Shown in pieces: positions 1 through 7,483 of a DNA stretch of 64,000 bases. The stretch's first letter is position 1, and each line of letters starts with the position of its first letter. The notes below the pieces were generated by a model. That model did no database searches. It worked only from the letters and a program-made list of their open reading frames with translations, and was not told where the DNA came from. The position numbers and the translations under genes were made by a program. The DNA is from Prochlorococcus marinus CUG1416 (lineage in GTDB: Bacteria; Cyanobacteriota; Cyanobacteriia; PCC-6307; Cyanobiaceae), in the NCBI RefSeq assembly GCF_017695965.1, contig NZ_JAAORM010000004.1, forward strand, positions 1 through 64,000. Reading direction: 5' to 3'.

Positions 1-205
1 TCTAATTTTGCCTCTTCTTCTTTTGTTTCTTCTTTAACTTCACTTTTTTTGGGTTCCTCTAATTTTGCCTCTGCTTCTTTTGTTTCTTCTTTAACTTCAT
101 CTTTTTCTGGTTCCTCTAATTTTGCCTCTGCTTCTTTTGTTTCTTCTTTAACTTCATCTTTTTCTGGTTCCTCTAATTTTGCCTCTGCTTCTTTTGTTTC
201 TTCTT
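1..205. repeat. 57-bp in-frame tandem repeat inside the Tat-like gene
   Basis: Units begin at 1, 58 and 115, with a partial fourth at 172-205. The period is exactly 57 bases, or 19 codons. Units 2-4 are almost identical, while unit 1 differs by a few bases and runs off the edge. The repeat stays in frame with the minus-strand gene and encodes a charged, probably helical or disordered tail. Direct contiguity without spacers rules out a CRISPR. Confidence 0.9.
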
Positions 206-335
206 CACTTAAAAGGAATTTTAGTAATTTTTTTAATAATAATAAACCTTTTTCAATTCTTTGCGGACCTAAAATTGAGAGCAAAACAATTAAAATTATG
301 AATATTTCTGGTGAATTTAAACCAAATAGTTTCAT
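1..335 (-). CDS. TatA/Hcf106-like membrane protein with acidic/basic tandem repeats (partial, 3' end off window)
   Basis: Reading leftward from ATG at 335, the protein opens with MKLFGLNSPEIF, one hydrophobic helix, then LGPQRIEKG and a Leu/Lys amphipathic stretch. This is the order of TatA/TatB proteins (short N-terminus with PE, one membrane helix, a FGP-type hinge, amphipathic helix). The usual Phe before Gly-Pro is Leu here. From about residue 44 it becomes a 19-residue repeat rich in Glu and Lys (EEPEKDEVKEETKEAEAKL), about 3.5 copies before the window edge. Two ATGs just upstream (353 and 347) run directly into a TAA, which fixes the start. Role is inferred: a divergent twin-arginine translocase component or a protein derived from one. 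The true C-terminus is not visible. Confidence 0.6.
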   Translation of the reverse strand, partial: MKLFGLNSPEIFIILIVLLSILGPQRIEKGLLLLKKLLKFLLSEEETKEAEAKLEEPEKDEVKEETKEAEAKLEEPEKDEVKEETKEAEAKLEEPKKSEVKEETKEEEAKL

Positions 336-382
336 TATTTTTTACATTCTCATTATATTTTAGTACATGTTTAATATTAAAT

Positions 383-775
383 CTAATTATTCTCAAAAGT
401 TGGTAAATAAAGATCTCTATTTGATGCAATTACGCCCTCCTCTTTAAAAAATATTTCTAATTCTTTTAAATCATTTATATCTACAAATTCTCCACAATTA
501 TTTATTATATTGTTATGAGTAAATTCCCACAGATTGTCCAAATATTCATCATCATCTGGAAAAGCTGCAAATTTTAAATATGTATTATTTAAAGCATATT
601 CACTAGCAAATTCAGAATCTAATCCTTCTCTTTTAGCATCACAATAAACATTAGCAAATCTTTTACCTACGGATGTCTGAGCACTTGATAAATCCAAATT
701 AACTTGGATTGCTTTTACATTTATTGGAACAATAAAAATGATTATTGGAAGGATAATATATATTAAATTAAACAA
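383..775 (-). CDS. Small secreted protein, unknown
   Basis: A 130-residue protein with a clear N-terminal hydrophobic signal (MFNLIYIILPIIIFIVPINVKA) followed by an acidic, soluble domain containing two Cys (in VYCDAK and NNCGEF). No family is recognised. The Cys pair and export signal suggest a periplasmic or lumenal disulfide-bonded protein, but that is inference. It lies alone between the Tat-like gene and dus, with about 175 bases of AT-rich spacer on the dus side. Confidence 0.6.
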   Translation of the reverse strand: MFNLIYIILPIIIFIVPINVKAIQVNLDLSSAQTSVGKRFANVYCDAKREGLDSEFASEYALNNTYLKFAAFPDDDEYLDNLWEFTHNNIINNCGEFVDINDLKELEIFFKEEGVIASNRDLYLPTFENN

Positions 776-950
776 GTAATAATTTCCTTTTTTAGAATAT
801 GAATTAAATATAAACTAGCAAAAAAAGTAATGAATTAGGTTTATTTAAATAAATGCACTTATTAAAATTTAAATAAATAAAGTCATAAATATAAAGTCAA
901 CTCTTTAACAGAATTTATATTAAATTAAGATATTATAAATCTAAAATTAT

Positions 951-1958
951 ATGTCTTCAAATATAAAGCTAAAAGGAAAAGGTATTACCAGGATAATTAA
1001 AAGTAAGGTAATGCTATCGCCTCTAGCAGGCGTTACAGATAACATTTTTAGGCGACTTGTTCGTAAATGGGCACCTAACTCTTTACTTTTTACAGAAATG
1101 ATAAATGCTACAAGTCTTAAAAAAGGATTTGGCACAAAAAAACTCAATCAAATAGTTTTAGAAGAAGGTCCAGTAGGAGTACAAATATTTGATAATAGAC
1201 CACATGCTGTTTCCGAAGCTGCAAAACAAGCTGAAGACTTTGGAGCTTTTTTAATTGATATAAATATGGGATGTCCAGTAAAAAAGATTGCAAAGAAAGG
1301 AGGAGGCAGTGCTTTAATTAAAGATCGTAAACTAGCAATAGAATTAGTAAAAAAAGTAGTAAAGGCTGTCAAAATCCCGGTAACAGTAAAAACACGGCTC
1401 GGATGGGATAGTAAAGAAGAAAATATAGAGGATTTTTTATTTAAGCTTCAAGATGCAGGAGCAACGATGATCACACTACATGGAAGAACTAGAAAGCAGG
1501 GATTTTCAGGTAAGTCAGATTGGGAAATGATCGGACGACTTAAGAATTTATTGGAAATTCCAGTAATTGCTAATGGAGATATCAAAAATCCAGAAGATGC
1601 TATTAATTGCTTAAAAAAAACAAATGCTGATGGTGTAATGATTGGACGAGGGATTTTAGGATCCCCATGGAAATTAGGAGAAATAGATTATGCAATTAGA
1701 CAAATTAAAAATTTCAAAGAACCAAACCTAGAGCAAAAACTATATTTAATTATTGAGCATCTTGATGAGTTAATCAAAGAAAAAGGAGATCACGGCTTGT
1801 TAATAGCTAGGAAACATATTTCTTGGACATGCAAAGATTTTAAAGGTGCTTCAAATTTACGAAACAATTTGGTTAGAGCTGTTGATAAAAATGAAGTTAA
1901 AAATTTAATAAATAAAATGATTAAAACTTTGAATAATGAGAAAAATACATTAACTTAA
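951..1958 (+). CDS. dus: tRNA-dihydrouridine synthase (Dus family)
   Basis: FMN-dependent reduction of uridines in the tRNA D-loop. The 335-residue length is normal for the family. The N-terminal TIM barrel begins at KVMLSPLAGVTD (about 20-30). The catalytic Cys is C108 in INMGCPVKK, followed by KKGGGSAL. The second half carries TLHGRTRKQGFSG and VIANGDI, then MIGRG near 230, the FMN phosphate-binding part. The C-terminal helical tRNA-binding domain is present. DusB-type by overall layout. A small DUF2470 gene follows 18 bases downstream on the same strand. Confidence 0.93.
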   Translation: MSSNIKLKGKGITRIIKSKVMLSPLAGVTDNIFRRLVRKWAPNSLLFTEMINATSLKKGFGTKKLNQIVLEEGPVGVQIFDNRPHAVSEAAKQAEDFGAFLIDINMGCPVKKIAKKGGGSALIKDRKLAIELVKKVVKAVKIPVTVKTRLGWDSKEENIEDFLFKLQDAGATMITLHGRTRKQGFSGKSDWEMIGRLKNLLEIPVIANGDIKNPEDAINCLKKTNADGVMIGRGILGSPWKLGEIDYAIRQIKNFKEPNLEQKLYLIIEHLDELIKEKGDHGLLIARKHISWTCKDFKGASNLRNNLVRAVDKNEVKNLINKMIKTLNNEKNTLT

Positions 1959-1976
1959 AATAAATTCATTCTCCAA

Positions 1977-2231
1977 ATGAAAATAATTAGTAAAGAAACA
2001 AGTAAAAGAGTTTGTGATCATATGAACAATGATCATCTTGATTCGGTTCACAAATATCTTATTCATTATGGGAAGATATCAAACTTTGAGAATGCTCATA
2101 TGGAAGAAATTAATAACATTTATATTAAAATCAAATACGATGGGCAATCAGCAATTATAAATTTTAAAAATGAAATATCTGAAGAAGAGATTCATTCAAC
2201 TTTAGTATCAATGATTAAAGAGATTAAATAA
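1977..2231 (+). CDS. DUF2470 domain small protein
   Basis: An 84-residue protein that is essentially one DUF2470 domain: VCDHMNNDHLDSVHKYLIHYG near the start, an A-x-M segment and an II-x-F strand follow. In larger proteins this domain forms the C-terminal part of HugZ-type heme-binding or heme-degrading proteins. As a stand-alone unit it is common in cyanobacteria, where its job is not settled. The closely spaced His pair (HMNNDH) is the family hallmark. Probably co-transcribed with dus. Confidence 0.75.
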   Translation: MKIISKETSKRVCDHMNNDHLDSVHKYLIHYGKISNFENAHMEEINNIYIKIKYDGQSAIINFKNEISEEEIHSTLVSMIKEIK

Positions 2232-2257
2232 CAAGAAATATTTTTATAAGAAAAAAT

Positions 2258-2479
2258 CTAATTATTATTTTCATAATAATTAGTAATTTTTTTGCATTCT
2301 TCAAATGAAAGCATACTTAATCTAGAAGATGCTTTAAATTTTAAAATTGCACATACGGCTAATAAATCAGAACTATCAATATTAAGTGCTTCAGAAAGCT
2401 CTAGAACCCTAAGACCTTTCATTAGTAAGAAAAAAAGTTTTTTTACATCATAAAGAACTTTGAAGTCAATGGGCTGCAT
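2258..2479 (-). CDS. Small protein resembling the IF2 N-terminal helical domain
   Basis: 73 residues. The central part (LRVLELSEALNIDSSDLLAVC..., then a hydrophobic/basic segment and S-x-LS-EE) follows the pattern of the small IF2_N helical domain (LA-x-LG-I-S-S-x-EL---, then ---LS-EE---I). The match is by eye and weak. Its ATG overlaps the end of the upstream secreted-protein gene by 14 bases in a different frame, so the two are probably translated from one transcript. Function unknown. Confidence 0.5.
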   Translation of the reverse strand: MQPIDFKVLYDVKKLFFLLMKGLRVLELSEALNIDSSDLLAVCAILKFKASSRLSMLSFEECKKITNYYENNN

Positions 2480-2705
2480 TTTTTCCTAAACCTGCAACGA
2501 ATGGAAATGTTTGTTCATCACCAAATATATCTTCTGCAGAAGAATTAGAAATATTAATTTTTTTATTATTATCAGGCTTAATGACTTCAATTTCATTAGA
2601 AATATCATCTTTAATGTTATTTCCAATTTCTTTTGCTAATAAATTATTCGTATTAGAAAATATTGAAAAAACTAATACAAATAAAAACAAAATAATTCTT
2701 TTCAT
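2466..2705 (-). CDS. Small secreted protein, unknown
   Basis: 79 residues with an N-terminal export signal (MKRIILFLFVLVFSIFSNTNNLLAKE, likely cleaved after LLA) and an Asn/Asp/Glu/Lys-rich low-complexity mature part ending in FPFVAGLGKNAAH. No family recognised. First gene of a two-gene unit with the IF2_N-like small protein, which it overlaps by 14 bases. Confidence 0.55.
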   Translation of the reverse strand: MKRIILFLFVLVFSIFSNTNNLLAKEIGNNIKDDISNEIEVIKPDNNKKINISNSSAEDIFGDEQTFPFVAGLGKNAAH

Positions 2706-2805
2706 AAAAATAATTTATCTAATACTATCCTCTTATGCCAATAAAGTTATTTAGAAAAAAATGATTTTTTCAAAACAAATCTAAATAAATCAAGGTGAAA
2801 AATAT

Positions 2806-3042
2806 TCATCTGCCCAACTTATTTCTATTTTTGAATCTAATTAAAAAATAAAGACCTACTAATAAAAGAATTGCTAAGGAGTACTGATTAAGAAAAACAT
2901 AAACTATATAAACGAGAAATGGGAATAAGCAGGCCCTCTTGAAATTTAATTTCTGGTCTTTTGTCATTTTTTTCCAATTTAAATATTCTTCCCATTGAAA
3001 AATCTTCTTCATTTTTCTACCCCTATTATTACGATTAAACAT
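2806..3042 (-). CDS. Small membrane protein, unknown
   Basis: 78 residues (68 if the internal ATG at MKKIFQWEEY is used, which is the more natural-looking start). A basic soluble N-terminus (WEEYLNWKKMTKDQK) is followed by two closely spaced hydrophobic helices (FPFLVYIVYVFL, then LAILLLVGLYFLI) and a basic tail. No family recognised. It stands alone, divergent from the thioesterase gene. Confidence 0.5.
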   Translation of the reverse strand: MFNRNNRGRKMKKIFQWEEYLNWKKMTKDQKLNFKRACLFPFLVYIVYVFLNQYSLAILLLVGLYFLIRFKNRNKLGR

Positions 3043-3150
3043 AAATTTATAAATATAGTTTTGGTGATTCTTATATTAATAAAGAATAATAATCTACGAT
3101 ATCAGAATTAGCTTTTTTTTCATTGATTAAAAATATTTTTTAAATAAAAA

Positions 3151-3570
3151 ATGAACTCAAAACCATCTTGGAAAATAGAAAAAATTGTTTTACCTCAACA
3201 TGCAGACCATGCAGGAGTAATGTGGCACGGTACATATTTTAATTGGCTTGAAGAAAGCCGAATAAATGCACTTTTAGAAGTAGGTATAAGTTATTTCGAA
3301 CTAACTAAAAAAGGCTTAGATTTACCTTTAATCAATACTTCAATAAAATATAAATCTCCATTATTTCTTGGTGAAAAAATAACACTCGAGAGTGAATTCA
3401 ATATTGAAAAAAGTCCTAGGATAAATGTAATTTCAAAATTTCTTAGCAAGGAAAATGAAATCTTAACCATTGCTGAAGTCAATTTAGTCTTAATAAATAA
3501 ACTGAATTTTTCTATAATAAGAAAAAGACCAGATTTCCTATCTGAAGCCTTTAATAAATTAAACGGTTGA
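3151..3570 (+). CDS. Acyl-CoA thioesterase, hotdog fold (YbgC/4HBT family)
   Basis: 139 residues. LPQHADHAGVMWHGTYFNWLEE at 14-35 is the hallmark of 4-hydroxybenzoyl-CoA/YbgC-type thioesterases, with D19 as the expected catalytic acid and the helix starting at the HGTYF turn. The hydrophobic hotdog strands follow (IKYKSPLFLGEKITLE...). Substrate cannot be read from the sequence. The DHNA-CoA hydrolase of phylloquinone synthesis belongs to the same fold and is an alternative, but the N-terminal motif here looks more like general YbgC/FadM enzymes. Confidence 0.75.
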   Translation: MNSKPSWKIEKIVLPQHADHAGVMWHGTYFNWLEESRINALLEVGISYFELTKKGLDLPLINTSIKYKSPLFLGEKITLESEFNIEKSPRINVISKFLSKENEILTIAEVNLVLINKLNFSIIRKRPDFLSEAFNKLNG

Positions 3571-3612
3571 AATTATTATTCGCTACTTGAACGATTTATT
3601 AAATTATTAATT

Positions 3613-3810
3613 ATGAATATATTTCAAGTTATTGACTCTTACCAATATGAAATGGAATCAAGATATCAAGAAAAATCAATGCTTACAAATCTTTTTACAG
3701 AGCACAAATTCATAGGCTGGTTAGGATTGTTTATAGTGTTTTTCTCTATCTTTTCAATTTTTGTTTTTCAATTTCTTGAGTGGGAAAGTAATGACAATAA
3801 TAAAAGTTAG
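3613..3810 (+). CDS. Single-helix membrane protein, unknown
   Basis: 65 residues: a polar, Tyr/Glu/Gln-rich N-terminal 30 residues, one strong transmembrane helix (FIGWLGLFIVFFSIFSIFVF) and an acidic tail. No family recognised. It follows the thioesterase by 42 bases on the same strand. Confidence 0.5.
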   Translation: MNIFQVIDSYQYEMESRYQEKSMLTNLFTEHKFIGWLGLFIVFFSIFSIFVFQFLEWESNDNNKS

Positions 3811-3850
3811 GAAGATTTAATGCTTATAATTCAACTGAAAGACTTAAAAA

Positions 3851-4102
3851 ATGGCTATCTACTTAAAAATAACAAATCCTACAGAGGTTGTTAAAAAAAA
3901 GACCTCAAAATGGCTGACAGACATCACACCTGAAAGGATTGATAGAAAATTGGTCGAAGATGAAGTAATAAAAGGCATTATCGAGCAATTAACATTAGAG
4001 GGTATAAAAGGAGAAATATCAGCAATTAATGGTTTTGAAGTAAATGAATCTTCAGTAATAACAAAAAATAATTTTGTTATAAGAAAAACAAAAACTTTTT
4101 AG
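3851..4102 (+). CDS. Small soluble protein, unknown
   Basis: 83 residues, mixed alpha/beta composition, no signal or membrane helix, no Cys. The opening (MAIYLKITNPTEVVKKKTSKW) is basic. No family is recognised. The next gene starts 20 bases downstream, so it may share a transcript with the Mrr-type nuclease gene. Confidence 0.5.
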   Translation: MAIYLKITNPTEVVKKKTSKWLTDITPERIDRKLVEDEVIKGIIEQLTLEGIKGEISAINGFEVNESSVITKNNFVIRKTKTF

Positions 4103-4122
4103 ATCGAGAATAAAAATCTTTA

Positions 4123-4992
4123 ATGAAATTTTTTTTTATTTTAATTATTTTTATCATTTTTTTAATTTTTATAATTGCAAGGGATTGTCAAATTAAAAAG
4201 AAAAGGTTTAGATTAAATAATGCCTTAAATTCAAATTTCTTTATTCAAACAATTAATAATTTAATAGAAGAAAACAAATACAATTTATTAGAGGAAAGGA
4301 TTAGATTAAGGGAAATAGATGCTTACGGTAACGAGGATTATAAAAAATGGATTGGCAATCCACCTCTTGATGAGAAAGCTATAGAGATCAATATATATAA
4401 TGGTTCCAAGCGATTTAAAGAGGGTATACCATACTTTTGGGAAAAAATAATTTTAAAAAAATTTGGAAGTATGGAATTATTTTTCGAAAAGTGGAGATCT
4501 TATTGTGATGAGAATCCTACTATTGATGATGAGATAATTGGATCCATTAGAAATCTTGAAAATGAAGATTGGTTTGTATTCATAGCAAGTCAAATAGAGA
4601 AATCATGCCTAAACCTAATAGAAAATGATTATTCAAAAAAAATTAACGAAAGCTATAAAAAAGGTATTAAATTTGAAAATCATTGCATGAAAATCCTCAA
4701 ACAATATGGCTGGGAAGTTAAAGAAACCCCTAATACTGGAGATCAAGGGGTTGACTTAATTGCGTCAATAAATGATTTAAGAATATGTATTCAATGCAAA
4801 GATCATGAAAAAGCTATTGGAAATAAAGCAGTGCAGGAAATTTCAGCTGGTAAATTATTTTGGAAAGGTACACATGCAATAATAGTCTCAAAATCTGGCT
4901 TTACAAAGTCTGCCCATCAACTAGCAAAATCAAATAAAGTAAAACTAATCAATGAATATCAATTGAAAGATATAGAAAAGTTTATTCTTTAA
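4123..4992 (+). CDS. Membrane-anchored Mrr-type restriction endonuclease-like protein
   Basis: 289 residues in three parts: an N-terminal membrane helix (MKFFFILIIFIIFLIFIIA), a charged middle region (about 25-175) without a recognised domain, and a C-terminal Mrr catalytic domain (about 178-289). The PD-(D/E)xK-like active site is visible as E185 (GIKFENH), D211 (GDQGVDLIA) and Q224-C-K226 (IQCK), with the usual spacing. Members of this family cut DNA, often modified DNA, but membrane-tethered forms in cyanobacteria are uncharacterised. No methyltransferase is adjacent. Nuclease activity is inferred from intact catalytic residues. Confidence 0.78.
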   Translation: MKFFFILIIFIIFLIFIIARDCQIKKKRFRLNNALNSNFFIQTINNLIEENKYNLLEERIRLREIDAYGNEDYKKWIGNPPLDEKAIEINIYNGSKRFKEGIPYFWEKIILKKFGSMELFFEKWRSYCDENPTIDDEIIGSIRNLENEDWFVFIASQIEKSCLNLIENDYSKKINESYKKGIKFENHCMKILKQYGWEVKETPNTGDQGVDLIASINDLRICIQCKDHEKAIGNKAVQEISAGKLFWKGTHAIIVSKSGFTKSAHQLAKSNKVKLINEYQLKDIEKFIL

Positions 4993-4997
4993 ACACT

Positions 4998-5402
4998 CTA
5001 CAACAATTGTGTTAAGCCCTCTTTGTACAGCAAAAGTGTAGTAAAAATCCCTGAGGCCCACATTAAACCTCTAGCTGTTGGGATATTAAATATATAGGCA
5101 CCAATATATAAAAAACGGAAAATAGGATGGATCAATGCTGCAATTATTGAAATATTAGAGTCAGTTAAAGTAATCAAACAAAGAAGACATGCCGGAGCAT
5201 GTAGGGAAATACTTTCCCAACAATTTTGATGACACCAAACTGCTCTTTTACCAAAAGAAGGTAATTCGTCGAATAAGGCCCTTGGAGCAGACATATTTTC
5301 AATAGAATATCCTGCTTTAACTCTCCCTAAAGTTAATGGAATAATAGATAATAAAACAACACCAACTGATAGACAAAGACTCCAGGCAAAAGCTACTTGC
5401 AT
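4998..5402 (-). CDS. MAPEG family membrane protein
   Basis: 134 residues with four predicted membrane helices. The loop KRAVWCHQNCWESISLHAPA is the family's R-A-x-x-N-x-x-E signature, and HPIFRFLYIGAYIFNIPTARG is the second conserved stretch (R-x-x-Y...Y). Eukaryotic MAPEG members are glutathione-dependent membrane enzymes. The bacterial proteins of this short form are mostly uncharacterised. Converges with the Mrr gene, ending 5 bases from its stop. Confidence 0.75.
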   Translation of the reverse strand: MQVAFAWSLCLSVGVVLLSIIPLTLGRVKAGYSIENMSAPRALFDELPSFGKRAVWCHQNCWESISLHAPACLLCLITLTDSNISIIAALIHPIFRFLYIGAYIFNIPTARGLMWASGIFTTLLLYKEGLTQLL

Positions 5403-5523
5403 ATGATTTAAATAATATTTATTAGCTTAATTATTGCAGCAAGTTATCGTGATAAATGAAAAATCATTACCATAGATAAAACTTCGCAAAAAATGCTGTA
5501 ATTTATATTAAAAAAAATCATTT

Positions 5524-5649
5524 ATGGATATTTCAAAGATAGTTTTAATTTTTGGCACAAGTTTACTAATATATTTTGCTTTTCTGTTTTTAGGATTTTT
5601 TCTTAAGAATAAAAATTTAAAAGCACAGAATCTAAAAAAAGAAGAATAG
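5524..5649 (+). CDS. 41-residue single-helix membrane peptide
   Basis: An intact 42-codon frame beginning MDISKIVLIFGTSLLIYFAF, one long hydrophobic helix followed by a basic tail (KNKNLKAQNLKKEE). The size and layout resemble the many one-helix accessory subunits of photosynthetic membranes, but there is no recognisable motif. Support is the clean start, the helix and the charge pattern only. Confidence 0.4.
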   Translation: MDISKIVLIFGTSLLIYFAFLFLGFFLKNKNLKAQNLKKEE

Positions 5650-5781
5650 ATTATTAATTCCACAAAAATTTAATATTTTTCTCTATATTTTTATATCTTT
5701 TTGGATATATTTGATGGAAATAAAATTTGATCCAAATAATAATTAGTGATAATAGAAATTTCATGAAAGAGTTGCTGATAC

Positions 5782-6075
5782 ATGAAAAAATTTTATAAAT
5801 TTCTTAAAAGTTTTCTATTTATATCATTTTGGCTTATTTTATCCTCATTTTTAACCCAATATTGGAATACCTTTCATTGGGAATATATTTACTTAAACTT
5901 CAGAATTATATTTGATAAAGAATTTTGGTTTATTGTAGAAAAAATTCTTTTAGGATTTGATATTGGTTACTGGTTAGAAGATGCACTAAAATTCTTAAGT
6001 TATGAAATACCTAAAGAATCTTTTAAATATTTTCCAATTTATTTCTTTTTAAAGTCTATTTGGATAAATAATTAA
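5782..6075 (+). CDS. Small hydrophobic/aromatic protein, unknown
   Basis: 97 residues, very rich in Phe, Trp and Tyr. One N-terminal membrane helix (FLFISFWLILSSFL) is followed by amphipathic aromatic segments (NTFHWEYIYLNF, FDIGYWLEDALKF). No family recognised. Flanked by AT-rich spacer on both sides; the 221 bases after it (6076-6296) show nothing I can support. Confidence 0.45.
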   Translation: MKKFYKFLKSFLFISFWLILSSFLTQYWNTFHWEYIYLNFRIIFDKEFWFIVEKILLGFDIGYWLEDALKFLSYEIPKESFKYFPIYFFLKSIWINN

Positions 6076-6296
6076 TTTATATTTCTAAAAGATTTTAATA
6101 AATTGCTTAAAATTCTTGAATCAAGTCGATGATTTTATTTTTCTTAAAGTAAATAAAGTACCTTCATCAAGTCTGTAGATTAAATGTATTTATAGTTAAG
6201 AAAGTTGTTTCTAACCACCCTTTTTTTAATTACTAATCTCATTCATAACACAAATCTTATCTGCACTTTTTAGATATAAAGAATCAAATTTAATAA

Positions 6297-6677
6297 TTGA
6301 TCTTCGAATTCCATTTAATAAACGCCAAGTATAAAGCTAAGGATAAATACTCACCTCCATATGCTATATTCTACCCAGAATATGTTGATTTGATGACAAA
6401 GAGCTATTGGCTAAAGAAAATTTCAATCCCAAATGCTGAATTATTTCTGGAATATATAAGAACAGTTTTGCCATGGATTAAATCTGTGGGAGGAGTAATA
6501 GTAAAAAGAGATTTAATCCAAGAATCAACCTCAAATGAATGGGATGGAGGGCAGCTTGGATTAGTAATAGAATTCGAATCAAAATTTGCTGCTAAAAAAG
6601 CATTTTATTCTGAAGTATTTCAGAAATATCTCCAGTCGAGAGATTTAATGGAACTTGTTACTATAAGCACTCTTTAA
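6297..6677 (+). CDS. DUF1330-like protein (dimeric ferredoxin-like fold)
   Basis: 126 residues. The layout follows DUF1330: a Y-P-E-Y segment before a helix, a GG-x-x-VKRD strand, then GLVIEFESKFAAKKAFYSEVF (strand followed by the A-x-x-x-Y/F helix). These are small soluble dimeric alpha/beta proteins, some proposed to be oxygenase-like, with no settled function. The match is by pattern only. The frame begins ATG ATC TTC; an upstream RBS is not evident. Confidence 0.55.
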   Translation: MIFEFHLINAKYKAKDKYSPPYAIFYPEYVDLMTKSYWLKKISIPNAELFLEYIRTVLPWIKSVGGVIVKRDLIQESTSNEWDGGQLGLVIEFESKFAAKKAFYSEVFQKYLQSRDLMELVTISTL

Positions 6678-6813
6678 AAAATCAAACATGCTGATCACAG
6701 AAAAACATCTTATAAGTATTTATTACTATTAAATTATTTATGTAATATTTATAACTTCATTACCAATTGGATATTTTGCAAAATTGTTAGTGTAAAAGCA
6801 ATTAGTTAATCAA

Positions 6814-6993
6814 ATGAACTACTCAACAGAAAAAGATGATTATTTGATGACAACTCCATATACAAAAAAAATTCAACAGAAATTTGAAAAGGTTAAGTCT
6901 TTTTTAGAGCAAAATGGATTTAACCCTTCATCAGAGAGCTTAATTCAAGATATTGTTAGTTCAGAAGAATATATTGCTAAAAATGGTTTGTAG
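6814..6993 (+). CDS. 59-residue soluble protein, unknown
   Basis: Clean 60-codon frame starting MNYSTEKDDYLMTTPYTKK, helical and charged throughout, no signal or membrane segment. Ends five bases before the convergent end of the psb34-like gene. No family recognised. Confidence 0.45.
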   Translation: MNYSTEKDDYLMTTPYTKKIQQKFEKVKSFLEQNGFNPSSESLIQDIVSSEEYIAKNGL

Positions 6994-6997
6994 AAAA

Positions 6998-7177
6998 TCA
7001 AAAGATATTTAGAGTCCTTAAGTAATAAAAACCGCCTATTAAAAAAGGTAATAATATTCCAATAAATAAAAATATAGATTTCTTTGATTCGCCTTCTGAT
7101 ATGGGATTAATTTCTGGCTCTATTGCAAAACCATTCTGTCTACCACCGCTTTCGGTTGTATAACCTTTTTTATTCAT
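6998..7177 (-). CDS. psb34: Psb34-like photosystem II assembly protein (ssl1498 family)
   Basis: 59 residues. The N-terminal motif GYTTESGGRQNGFAIEPEI (5-23) matches the cyanobacterial ssl1498 family signature (YTTE-x-GGR-x-NNFA-x-EP), and one membrane helix (IFLFIGILLPFLIGGFYYL) follows. In other cyanobacteria this family is Psb34, a one-helix subunit seen on PSII assembly intermediates and related to the light-harvesting-like proteins. One variation: the usual N-N-F-A is N-G-F-A here. It converges on the 59-residue gene upstream. Assignment is by motif and size. Confidence 0.75.
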   Translation of the reverse strand: MNKKGYTTESGGRQNGFAIEPEINPISEGESKKSIFLFIGILLPFLIGGFYYLRTLNIF

Positions 7178-7262
7178 AAGAAAAATAATATATGCAGATT
7201 ATCTCATGTAAAAACTTATTTAAAAAAATTTTTTACATTTAGAATTATACAAATTTCTATAT

Positions 7263-7397
7263 CTAATAATTGATTTCTATCTGAGATTTCAATTTAGCAG
7301 CTTTTTTTAAAAGCCCAACAACTTCCTTACGGCCAGTAGCAAATTCAGCCTTATTGAGTAACTCACTATATTTTTTTGTGATTTCTCTATGATTCAT
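7263..7397 (-). CDS. 44-residue basic helical peptide, unknown
   Basis: Clean 45-codon frame starting MNHREITKKYSELLNKAEF, continuing as an amphipathic basic helix to KLKSQIEINY. No membrane helix and no recognised family. The regular helical heptads and codon use like the neighbours make it plausible as a real gene. Confidence 0.45.
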   Translation of the reverse strand: MNHREITKKYSELLNKAEFATGRKEVVGLLKKAAKLKSQIEINY

Positions 7398-7483
7398 TTT
7401 TAGTATTAACTTAAATTAATTATAAAGTTACTAAAAATATTTTTTGTATAAAAGATATCAAAATAGATTTCTAATAGCTATAT

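Noticed and set aside
1-205. Regular direct repeats as a CRISPR array
   Set aside because: Units are contiguous, of 57 bases, with no unique spacers, and remain in coding frame. No cas genes in the window.
49-363. Plus-strand Ser/Phe-rich open frame of 104 residues
   Set aside because: It is the antisense shadow of the 57-bp repeat of the minus-strand Tat-like gene, and its composition (FASASFVSS repeats) is just the complement of Glu/Lys codons.
6076-6296. Gene or RNA in the 221-base gap after the aromatic membrane protein
   Set aside because: No frame with a reasonable start, no strong hairpin and no known RNA motif.
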